This document shows positions 54,433 through 64,000 of a stretch of DNA of 64,000 bases, piece by piece. Under the pieces are notes generated by a model that worked only from the letters and a program-made list of their open reading frames with translations, did not search any database and was not told the origin of the DNA. The DNA comes from Closterium sp. NIES-65 (taxonomy: Eukaryota > Streptophyta > Zygnematophyceae > Desmidiales > Closteriaceae): assembly GCA_948144175.1 (NCBI GenBank), contig CANXME010002150.1, positions 226,501 through 290,500 on the forward strand, in the 5' to 3' direction. Made by a program: the position numbers and the translations under genes. Numbering within the stretch: position 1 is the stretch's first letter; each line of letters starts with the position of its first letter.

Positions 54433-57400
54433 CTACAGCAAGTGAGGAAACGTGGGCACAAGCCCTAGCAAAGTACAGAAACGCTGATGATCACCAGCCT
54501 GAAGTGCCTTGGTGAATATATCAGCAGTGTTGGCCCGAGTGGCCACGTAACGCAGACGAAGCTGACCGCACTGCTGCAACTGTCGAGCTAGGAAGTAACG
54601 CAGAGCGATGTGCTTCGTTCTGTGCTCCAGTCTGTGCTCCTCACACAAGGTAATGGTAGCCTTGTTGTCAACGTACAGTATTGGAGGGGAACGAGGCCGC
54701 TCTCCCAAGTCGGTCAGCAGGTAGGTGAGCCAGCGTAACTCCTGTGCAGCCATGGCTGTGGCGTAGATCTCAGCCTCACAACTGGAGCTGAGAACCGAAG
54801 ACGAGCGAGTAGAGCGCCAAGAAACTGAACCAGAGCCAAGGCTGAAGGTGTAACCCTGTGACAACCGCTGAGGAGCCTGGTCGTCGATCTAAGAAGCGTC
54901 TGAGTGCCCAATGAGACAACTGGGCTCTTCCCTCCAAGCACGATCCCCATGCCTGATGTGCTGCACAAGTAGCGCAGTACCCTCTTAGCACCAGCCATGT
55001 GCTCAGGTCCGTGCCGACCAGGAGACCAAGAGGGTAAGCGAGGTCAGGACGAGTGCAAGTCATCGGGTACATGAGGCAGCCTACTAGCTCTGGGTAAGGA
55101 CCACTCGGCTCTACTGACTCGTCCGAAGTTGGAGCTGAGAGCGAGTGACCTGTAGCCAGAGGAGTGGCCTATGCCGAGGACCAGGTGAAGCCGAAGCGCT
55201 GAAGGACCTGCTGCACCATGTGTGACTGAGTCAGTGTGATGGTGCGGCGTGCTCTGTCTCGGATGATTTGCAAGCCAAGGTAGCTACGCAGTTCACCCAG
55301 GTCTGTGCACGTGTGTCTCTTATGCAGCTCCGACTTCACGTGGGCGAGAGCCTCAGTGTCAGCAGTGGCAAAGACCAAGTTGTCGACGTACACGAGGATG
55401 TAGAACGGCGGCAGCGAGGTGTCGGTGCGCAGAAACAGCGACGGGTCAGCAGTAGAAGGCGCGAACCCAAGAGCCGCAAGTGTAGTCCTCAGTGTGTCGT
55501 ACAACTCACGTGGTGCCTGGCGGAGACCGTAGACTGGCTGCCGGAGGCTCCAGTGGGTACCAGGAGGGAATGACCCAGTGAAGCCAAGAGGGAGACGCAG
55601 CCAGATCTCCTCGTGCAGTCTGCCCTGCAAGAAAGCTGCGCTGAAGTCAAGAGAGTGAAGCTCGTATTCACACTGAGCGGCAACGTGCAGCAGCACCCGA
55701 AGAGTGGTCATCTTCGGGGTGGGGGAGAAGGTCTAGAAAAAGTCTACTCCCTCTCGCTGACTGAAGCCTCGAGCAACGTACCGCGCCTTGAAGACAGGCG
55801 GAGAACCTGGCGGCCGCTTCACCCTGAAAATCCACATGCCACTGACGATATTCGCCCCAGGAGGGGGAACCTCGTCGACGTAAGTGCTAGTGGACTTCCA
55901 CGATGCCATCTCTGCTGACTGCCACTGAGAGGAGTACTCACCCGCGATCGCCTCAGTGTAAGAGCGTGGGTTCGGGATGTCTGGAGCATGCGGGTCTCCC
56001 TCAGGTGCAATCAGCATGGACACGAGATGAGGTACAGCAGCGGCAAAGCACTCAAACTCCTCCTGCCTGTTTTCAAGGACATTCGTGCCAAGAGCACACT
56101 CATCCCCGACGAACGGAGGACAGAAAGACTCAGACTCAGCAACAAGACTGGCAGCGTAGTCTAGACGACAGTGAGCAGCAAAGTCGACAAGCTCAGCAAC
56201 TAAGGCAGACGCAGCAGCTGACTCAAAGGAAGGGTCAGTGACAGCAGTGGCCAGGAGACGCGTGACAGTAGGACTAGTAGCACGAAGAGTGTCAGACTCC
56301 GGGTCTGCAAGGGCAGGAAGGGAGGACGCAGGAGGAGAAGGCAGAGGGACACGCTGTGGAGCAGTGGAAGGACGAAGCGTCATCTGGTGAGTACCTGGGA
56401 CAGCAGGAGGATGCTGACGCGGGACACGACGACCAGTGCAAGCAGCACAAATACGTGACGTAGAACGAGACTTAGGCAACACAGGACGAGACTCAGGCTC
56501 ACGACGCTCCGTAAGACCTCCTGTCGGACCAGTGTAGGGAGAAGGACTAGGAAGTGGCGACACAGGCTGTAACTGTGCCTGCAACTGTACAGGCAGGGGA
56601 CACTCTAAGGAGGGAGCAGGACAAGGAGGAGACGGCTGACCAAGAACCTGTTGAAGGAGGAGGGGAACGAAGTACGGCCGCGGCCGAGCAGTGCCCCCAG
56701 AACCAGCCGAGACAGCACCAGAACCTCTAGTAGCAGCTCCAACTCCTGCAGCACCACCAGCAGCTCCAGTAGCGCCATCACCAGTATCCCCAGTAGCACC
56801 AGCTCCAGCCGCACCAGGTGGAGGATGAGTGTCAGCACCTCCAGCTCCAGCCCCTGCAGCAGCTCCAGTAGCACCCCCAGTCCCAGCAGCTCAAGTACGG
56901 CCAGTACAAGCACCTCCAAGACCAGGGGCTCCAGCACCTTCAGCGCCAACACCAGGGTCAGCAGCGACACCAACTCCAGTAGGCCCAGCGTCCACAGCCC
57001 CAGCTCCAGTAGTACCTCCAGTGTCCACAGCACCACGGCGGCGGCGACAGTACCGAGAGTACCACTCACGAAGCTGTTGGGGAGAGAGAGCGCCCCCAGG
57101 CGCAGCACCCCCAGGCTCAGGACCTCCAGGCTCAGTACCTCCAGGCGCAGCACCAGCAGTCTGCGCACCCCCAGGCTCAGTACCCCCAGTCTCCGCACCC
57201 TCAGGCTCCGCACCTCAGGCTCAGCACCCCCAGTCTCCGCACCTGCAGGCGCAGCACCCCCAGACCCAGCACCACCAGGCACAGCACGCTCAGCACCTCG
57301 TGCAGGACCAGAGTCGACAGCTACCTCGACCGGGTCTTCCTGGGAAACACCTGAGGGAGCAGGACCCTGGGGAGGCAGGGGGTCTACCAAAGCAGCACCT

Positions 57401-60334
57401 GGCGTGAGGAAGAGCGGCGGGGGGGGTAGCGAGGCCGTGCGGTAGGGGAAGAGAGGGTAGAAGGGGACCGACTCGTCAAACGTGGCGTCCTGAGAGGCAA
57501 AGACACGACGCGAGGTGGGGTGGTAAAACTGCCAGCCAGGCGCGTCAGGGACAAAGCCAAGGAAGACATAGGGAACAGCGCGGGCAGAGAGCTTGTCCGC
57601 GGACGTATCGCGGACAAAGGCACGAGATCCCCAGACCCGGAACACAGACACATCGCCAACCTCTCCCGTCCAACGTAGTGTCGGCGAGGTCTCCAGAACG
57701 GAGACACAGGGCCAGAGGTTGAGCTGATGCGCGGCGTAGCGGACCGCAAACGGCCACAGAAAATGGGGGGCAGCCGCATGGACCAAGGAGGTACGAGCGA
57801 CCTCCATGACTAAGCCAATGCAACGCTCAGCAACCCCATTCTGCTGAGGAGAGGCCGAAAGTGTGAACGTTTGGCGTATGCCCTCCCCCTGACAGAAGGT
57901 CTCCAAGAGACCGGAGGAAAACTCACCACCTCTGTCAGAGTGCAGACGCAGGACAGGAAGGTCCGTGCGAAAGCGCCTCTCCAGCTGGAGACGGGTAGCG
58001 CGGATCCAAGGGATCAAAACAGCAGGGACCTCTCCCTTGGTGCGCAAGGGGAAGACTGTGGCGTAACGCGTGTAGTCGTTAACTACCAGCAGGAAGTAGC
58101 GCTCTCCTCCCTGTCCACGGACGAGGGCTGGGCCCCACACGTCCATGTGAAGGGTCTGCATAGGGGCCTCCGTCGGGGGAAAATCAGAGGAGTGAGGGGT
58201 GGCATGCTGCCGCCCCTCGACACAGGGAAGGCAGGGAGGGGCAGGGGACTATGGCAGGGGAGGCAGTGACCTAGGGAGACCAGAAACAAGGTAACGGGAG
58301 TGCATGCCACGAAGGCGCTGCATCGAAGGGTGCCCAATGCGGTGGTGCCAGAGGACCGTCCGGTGCGACAGGGAGCGACACGAGCAGGGGGCGGACAACT
58401 GACCTGACGCAGACGCAGACGCTGCTACCTGAGGGGACTCAGTGGTCAGTGTGTACAAGTCCGACCCTGGCTGCCGAGTGAAGGTAGCCAGGTGACGACC
58501 CGTCTGGGCACACGTGCAGTGTGTCACACGCTCGTAGGCAGGGGTGAACTGATGAACACTCGCATCCTGGAGCGCGGACCTCGCCACCAAGTTCGTAGAG
58601 AACGAGGGGAGGTAGAGGCCCGACAAGGTGCCAGACGGGACATCAGGACAAGGGAGGGCAGTGGTGGAGGTTGCAAGGACCAGACCCGTGGAGGGGTCAG
58701 CCAGGGAGAAAGCAACCGGCCTAGGGAGCTGCACGAGGGCAGTGCGGTCACGAAAGAAACAGCGAGAAGCACCGGAGTCCAGTGTGAAAGTGTGCAGTGC
58801 CTCAGTGGACGCAGTACCTGAGGGCGCAGACTCACAAGCACCTGAAGCAGCAGACACACCTGCACCTAGAGCAGCAGCCTCACCAGGACCTGGGGCAGCA
58901 GACGCACAAGCTCCTAGAGCAGGAGCCTCACTGGTCGCAATGCCTGAGTCTGGTGGCACACACAAGTAACAGTCACCCTCAACACTAATATTCAATGCAT
59001 ACATGGCTCCAAGGATAACATCAAAGTCAAGTGCAAAGACATCAATATTCTTTTTAAGCAGATCAACCAAGTGGGGCAGCTCAGAGGCCTCAGGGAACTG
59101 TGCACGCCAGGCGTCGTCGAGACGGAAGAAGCAGCGCTGTGGCGTGTGGAACCTCCCACACGTCTGACCAGCGCGGTCACCTGTGCGGATGACATACGTG
59201 CAGGTACCCCCGCCCCCAGACCCCCCATGCTGAGAGTACCACTCACGAAGCTGCTAGGACAACGGGGTATCTCCAAGACGCTGCTGCTGGCGCTGGACTC
59301 CACCCGCACCTCCACGTTGCGTCGGTCCACCCCGACCACCACCCGAGCCGCCGCCCCCACGCCCACTGCCTCCACCACCACCACCTCCACCCCGGCCCCC
59401 TCCACCACCACTGCCGCCACCACCCCCGCCACTGCCACCCACCCCCCCCAGCCCCACCACCACCCCCACCACCGCCACCACCCCCACCGCCCCCACCGCC
59501 GCCACCTCCACATCCACCTCCCCCATTGGTACCACCACCGCCCTTGCCCCCCTTGCCCTTGCCGCCCTTGCGCCTCCAGCTAGGAGCAGACGCAGCCCCA
59601 ACTTCCTCAGCACCAAGGAAGTTGACAACGGCAGCAGAGGCAACTGAGGGGAGAAGGGGGGGAGGGGAACACCCGTCAAAGAATGGCATGCGGGGGTCGC
59701 CACGAGAGGGACCTACAGCAACTATGCTAGCCTCATCTGCAAGCAGATGCTTCTCGAGCAGGTCAACGGTGAGCTCGGTGGGGCAGAGGGCGAGAAAGTG
59801 GTCCCTGACTGCGCGAAGAGAGTCAGGGAGACGGGTGACTAGGTGGTAGAGAACGAGGTACATCGGGGGGGGATTCTTGGCGAGGAACTCAGCAGGAAGG
59901 GCGGCTCGGTAGCGAGTGTCACTAGTGCGGAGGTGGGTGATAAGGTCAGCGACTGTGGGAAAGGCGGCGAGATCGGGGAAAAGATAGGGCAGCGAGAGAC
60001 GGCCTATCGTAGCAGAGGCAGGCGAGGAGTAGCGAGCGACGACTGCATCGTACAGTGCCTTAGCAGTCTTATGCTGGCCGAAGTGTGCGCGCTCATCTAA
60101 CGGCAGGTGGCTGCGAATGGCTAGGCGAGCGTGGGCGTCACTAGTCTGCCACTGGGAGCGAGCTGTACTGTCAACAGTGTCAGGAGGTGCGAGAGCGGTC
60201 CCTAGCGCGTGGTCATACAGCGAGACATCATCCTTAGCTGTGATCTGGAGGAAGAGGTGGAGATCGTCGAGCCAGGCATCAAACTGGAGCGGACGGCCCT
60301 CAGCATCGAAAGAGAGAACTGTGGGTGTAGTCAT
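54433..60334 (-). pseudogene. gag-pol of D
   Basis: Starts MTTPTVLSFDAEG (ATG 60334). Gag (FGQHKTAK, LPYLFPDL) is followed by a Gly-rich tail with a frame change, then TAG at 59254-59256 (Gln in C), knuckle CTYVIRTGDRTGQTC...H...C, protease LDSGASRCFF, TAG at 58249-58251, and integrase MDVWGPA, HSDRGGEFS, QQNGVAERC. A frameshift lies near 57210 in the GAEPG-like linker. RT follows with TAG at 55733-55735 and TAG at 55169-55171 (both conserved Gln); the active site is YVDN where relatives have YVDD. RNase H has a TAG at the Trp of DASW near 54889. It ends with TAG 54433-54435. Clearly inactive. Confidence 0.9.
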
Positions 60335-61992
60335 AGTGGCAGTAGCAGCAGTAGCAGTGAGAGCAGTAGCAGTAGCACCAGTTGTGAGAAGAACAGCTGG
60401 AACAGTAGGATTAGGAACAGCATGTGCAGCTGGTGGGGCGGCGCAGCTCGGTCAGGGCGGCGCGGCTCGGGCGGCGCGACTCGGGCGGCGTGGCTCGGGC
60501 ACTAAGGGCAGCGCGGCGGCGGGCCTAGCACGGTGGGTGGCGGCGCCTAATGTACAGCTGCGCACAGGCCGCAGCTGGGTCCAGGGTGCAGCAAAAACGC
60601 GAGCTGCAGCAGCCTACGTGCCTTCGTCACTGTGGGCGGGCTGCTACTTGCGGGCGAGCGGCGGTGGGTCGTGCGCCATCCTAGGGGCGAGCGGTCCGGC
60701 TCAGGCTGCAGTCGTGCGCGGGTGGCGGCCTATTAAAGCAGTGGCGATGGCCTACTGGGGCGACACATCGGCCTACGGGCGGGGCTGCGTCGCGCTGGAG
60801 AGCTAGCTGGGCGGGTTGACGGGCGGCTATGGGCCTGCTCTGTTAGAGACTAAGGACGGAGTCTATGAAGATTAGGTGCCTAAATTTCTCAAAATCGTTG
60901 GTCCCTATTTCTGGAGAGAATAGTTGCGCTCACAAGAAACGCTGTCGAACGAAAGGTGCACTGTTAAAACGTCATCAAACTCAGATATGCTGTAGCTCTA
61001 ATCCGTGGCTACAATTCCCAAGTTGAAACGTATCAAGAGGTGAAGTAAATCTCGACTTATCAATTTCGGCGCACAGGGGGGTATGCTGCCATGAGAACTT
61101 AACTCAATCACAAAGTTCACACAAGTTCACACAAGCGAATTAGAGTAGCACTAAACCAGGTGAAAGGGATGAGGAGGACGAGAGGGAAGGTCCCAAGAGA
61201 ATCCCCAACCAAGGCAACCCCATGCCACACAATTCCCTTCCCCATAGGCAACCCAACTTTGACCTTTGTCACTATCCCAACCTCCACAATCCACCTCAAC
61301 CCAACTTGGCCACACTTGCCAACCTGGTTTGGTTTCTCCCAACCATTTGGCACCAACTACAGTAGAAAAGACGAATTTCTCAACCCCCAAAAGTCTGTAC
61401 CCCATATTGAGTCGACCCCACAACTTCCCATAGTCACCACAACCAAATATCAAAAGCATACGAACTCCAACGTTCGTAACTTTCTTGTTCGTGCTCCGAT
61501 TGAAGCGATACTTGGTTCGTCGGAAAGCTCTTGAGAAGAGGAGTCACTTCAGATATCTGCTCAAGCCAAATAACATTCACACACACTCAGAAAAACCAAA
61601 CCGCACAAAACACAAATTCTTGCACACGCTCACACCACGCATGCAACACACGAACATATGATGGGAGGCAGACAGACGTGAATGCATATGATTGCATCAC
61701 ACAACATGCTCGTGGGCTGATCTAGCCGCGTGGGCGGCCTACGGTCGTCGCACGCGCGACTCGGGCCGAGCGCGGGCTGCTAGCGGGCCAAAAAACGAGG
61801 TCGCGCGCAGGCAAAAAGGGGCCGCGCGCGGTCTTCTAGCGGGCTACGCGACCGGGAAACAAGGCGCGCGAGGGCGCACTAACAGCGAGGCGCACGAGGG
61901 TGCTAAAGGAGAAGGCGCTCGAGGGCGCTAGCGGAAGGGCGGGCCCTAAGTACGAGGTGGTCCTAGGTGCATAACCTAGGCTTCTGATGCCA
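60335..61992 (-). other. Long leader of D with an unexplained interior
   Basis: GC-rich leader arrays are present next to gag (60430-60830) and next to the primer site (61720-61960). Between them, 60845-61715 is AT-richer, has no tandem repeat, and carries a 124-codon plus-strand frame (61160-61534) with no recognised domain. It looks like inserted sequence, but I find no termini or TSD. Confidence 0.5.
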
Positions 61993-62119
61993 TGTTAGAA
62001 TGAGAAAGGTGGGTTCGACTAGAAGGAATGAGAGTACAAGTACAAAACCTAGAATTGTGTACCACCTAAGGCTAAACCCAATATAGCCTACAGCACTATA
62101 ACATATATGATGTTTGACA
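61993..62119 (-). repeat. 5' LTR of D
   Basis: 127 bp with the primer site tggcatcagaagcc adjoining on the minus strand (about 61979-61992). Confidence 0.9.
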
Positions 62120-62437
62120 CTCTCCCCCACATTTGAAGTGGACCAGGACAAGGAAAGACACCTCCATGCTGAGGGTGTATGGTGCAGTACAGGCCGACAT
62201 CCGCCAGTATCGGCAAATTCACGCGCTGGGGAATTCATCTGGGACTTGGCCATGAATACAATGGCTGGCTGGCGCGAGACATCCTCTTCTAGCGGCTCAC
62301 CTTAGAGTAGTGGATCGAGGACAAGCGCAGCAACGTCGCTCAGGCCTACGCCAACAATGGCCGAAGCTTTGCCTCACCAGAAGACGAGGCAGCTGCAGCA
62401 GCTCTTGACCGCTATCCCGCTGACGAACATCTCGGCG
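62120..62437 (+). pseudogene. E after the D insertion (integrase C-terminal part)
   Basis: Joining 54079 to 62125 continues the frame (NGETLSPTFEVDQDK). It then reads SRAGEFIWDLAMNTMAGW, resembling the conserved copia GIHLGLAxNTxGW segment after integrase. It soon meets stops and ends at the insertion of J. Confidence 0.6.
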
Positions 62438-62729
62438 TGTCAAATTACTAAGCAAGAATGAATGCATTGAACAAGAATGTGGTACAAGTACTAACCATAA
62501 TAGGGTTGTACCCCATATGGGCTACCCCACTACAGCCTACACAACACTTACAACATATTAGTTTGACACATCCCCATAGGCAAAGTGGGGGAGAACAAAG
62601 GGTCAAAAGACCAGTCAAGAAAAGCAAAGCAAGGTTTAGGGAAGTCACCACACACTCTGAGCATAATGAAATGGCCACAAGGCCAATTCACATGCAGAGT
62701 TAAATAAATGGGATCAAGCACTACAGTGA

Positions 62730-64000
62730 TCACAACAAAGTAAGCGTAAGCATGCAGGTATAAGTACATAGATCACAGTACAAGCAAAAACACAAAGTGA
62801 GCAAGTGAGGCAAAGTAGGCACAAGGCCTAAATCAGTACAGAAATGCTGATGATCACGAGGCTGAAGTGCCTTGGTGAATATATCAGCGGTGTTGGCCCG
62901 AGTCGCCACGTAAGCAAGACGAAGCTGACCACGCTGCTGCAACTCTCGAGCAAGGAAGTAACGCAGAGCGATGTGCTTCGTCCTGTGCTCTAGTCTGTGC
63001 TCTTCACACAAGGCAATCATGGCTTGTTGTCTACGTACAGAAGTGGAGGAGAACTAGGCCGCTCTCCCAAGTCAGTCAGCAGATAGGTGAGCCAGCGTAA
63101 CTCCTGTGCAGCCATGGCCCCTGCGTATTGTGGAAGTTTAGAAGAAAGAAGAGGGTTGCACTAGCAAGAATGAGGATACAAATAGCAAACCCTAGAAGGG
63201 TTGTACTCGCTATAGAGCACCCCACTACAGGCTAGAGCATAACATTCTGACACGTATATCTCAGCCTCACAACTGGAACTGAGAACCAAAGATGAGATTG
63301 TAGACCGCCAAGAAACAGAATCGGAGCCAAGGCTGAAGGTGTAACCCTGTGACGACCGCTGCATAGCCAAGTCGCTTACTCAAGACGCGTCTGCATGTCC
63401 AATGAGGACAACTCGACTCCGTCCTCCAAGCACGAGCCTCATGCTCGACGTACTGCACAAGCAGCGCAACACCCTCTTAGCAGCCTCCATGTGATCTGGT
63501 CGGTGTCTCCCGGGCGCAATGTAGCGTGCCAGGAGGTAAGGTCGAGTGCAGGTCATCAGGTGCGTGAGGCAGCCCACAAGCTCTGAATACGGGCCACCCG
63601 GCTCTACGGACTCGTTCGAAGGTGGAGCTGAGAGCGAGTGACCGGTAGGCACAGGAGTGGACTGTGGCGAGGAGTACCAGAAGCCGAAGCGCTGAAGGAC
63701 CTGGTGCACAATGTGTGATTGAGTCAGGGTGATGGTGCGCCATGCTCTGTCTGGAGATATCTGCAAGCCAAGATGCTGCTCAGCTCACCCAAGTCTGTGC
63801 ACGTGTGTCTCTTCTGTAGCTCCGACTTCACAAGAGCGAATACCTCAGTGTAAGCAGTGGCAAAAACCAAGTCACGAAGCTCCGACACTTGGGGCTCTTG
63901 GGTTTGCTCCTTTGACGTACACAATGATGTAGAACAGCGGAAACAAAGTGTCGGTGCGCAGAAACCCAAGATCCGCAAGCGTCGTCCTCAGTGTATCTTG
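62730..64000 (-). pseudogene. pol of J, RT/RNase H part
   Basis: RNase H end at 62730-63020 (YFLARELQQRGQLRLAYVA, NTADIFTKAL). The middle is interrupted by a solo LTR at 63129-63252. RT end at 63380-63766 (ITLTQSHIVHQVLQRFGF, LMTCTRPYLLARY, where about 8 residues seen in relatives are missing). More RT lies to the window end. Several frame changes; inactive. Confidence 0.8.
63129..63252 (-). mobile_element. Solo LTR within J
   Basis: 124 bp, on the minus strand TGTCAGAATG...CTTCCACA, with TSD cgtat at 63124-63128 and 63253-63257. It resembles the LTR group of B and C (shared gtagtgggg and agggtttgctat words). Its insertion splits the RNase H domain of J. Confidence 0.9.

Larger units (their letters stand above)
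54080..62119 (-). mobile_element. Ty1/copia element D, complete
   Basis: 8040 bp. LTRs 54080-54206 and 61993-62119 (127 bp, four differences). TSD ctctc at 54075-54079 and 62120-62124. Inserted in the integrase region of E, opposite orientation. Same clade as A-C but with a longer leader and a primer site tggcatcagaagcc that deviates from the others. Confidence 0.95.
62438..64000 (-). mobile_element. Ty1/copia element J (3' part, runs off the window)
   Basis: The 3' LTR is at 62438-62568 (131 bp, TGTCAAACTAATATG...TTTGACA), preceded on the plus strand by cggcg, the probable TSD. Inside it are a purine tract, 3' untranslated sequence, then pol in reverse. It belongs to the A-D clade by RT/RNase H sequence. 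The 5' part lies beyond 64000. Confidence 0.85.

Noticed and set aside
61160-61534. A 124-codon host gene in the D leader
   Set aside because: No recognised domain, start context or conservation; kept only as an unexplained block.
10843-62119. An envelope-like third ORF in the copia elements
   Set aside because: No long frame exists between RNase H and the 3' LTR in any element; only short 3' untranslated regions are present.

Overview
The window looks like nuclear DNA of a plant-lineage eukaryote, probably a streptophyte alga or an early land plant. I infer this from the type of Ty1/copia elements, the spliced hAT transposase exons with GT-AG (and one GC-AG) introns, and initiator-Met-tRNA primer sites. 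The species cannot be named from sequence alone. I see no convincing single-copy host gene, rRNA gene, CRISPR array or bacterial feature. Almost everything is transposon sequence inserted into other transposons, and most boundaries can be fixed to the base because target-site duplications (TSDs) survive. Elements are named A to J here for convenience.

Left third (1-19862). A segment of about 17.06 kb seems tandemly duplicated: 1-2800 matches 17044-19862, with the copy junction at 2800/2801. The repeated unit holds a low-complexity purine-rich reading frame (3014-5665), two inverted copies of a ~530-bp TA-flanked MITE (6274-6803, 7402-7936), and a hAT DNA transposon (7142-19077, 8-bp TSD, transposase in several exons). 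Copia A (10843-18106, identical 132-bp LTRs, TSD ggatg) has inserted into one transposase exon. The 3' end of the duplicate of A (A') opens the window.

Middle (19430-40379). Old minus-strand copia H (TSD attca) was invaded by copia C (19860-34644). C was invaded by copia B (20176-27636, TSD gcaag). H also carries element I (37981-39471, TSD catca), a 1.5-kb non-autonomous LTR element with no gag or pol. LTR divergence by eye agrees with the nesting: H oldest, C and B younger, I almost identical.

Right third (40385-64000). After an orphan stretch, a decayed gag/RT fragment F is split by copia G (42420-48146, TSD caagc). Decayed copia E (about 49.9-62.4 kb, plus strand) is split by a solo LTR (51951-52161, TSD ttgca), a 373-bp TRIM (53587-53959, TSD aaaga), copia D (54080-62119, TSD ctctc) and copia J (62438 to the window end). 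J itself contains a solo LTR (63129-63252, TSD cgtat).

A, B, C, D and J form one copia clade: Gag, a CX13CX3HX4C knuckle, DSGA protease, HHCC/DDE integrase, a (GAEPG)n linker, YVDD reverse transcriptase, RNase H, and a GC-rich minisatellite leader between primer site and gag. Most elements are broken. A striking feature is that in-frame stops are mostly TAG and often sit where related copies have glutamine CAG. In B the whole ~2000-codon gag-pol frame is open except for two such TAGs.
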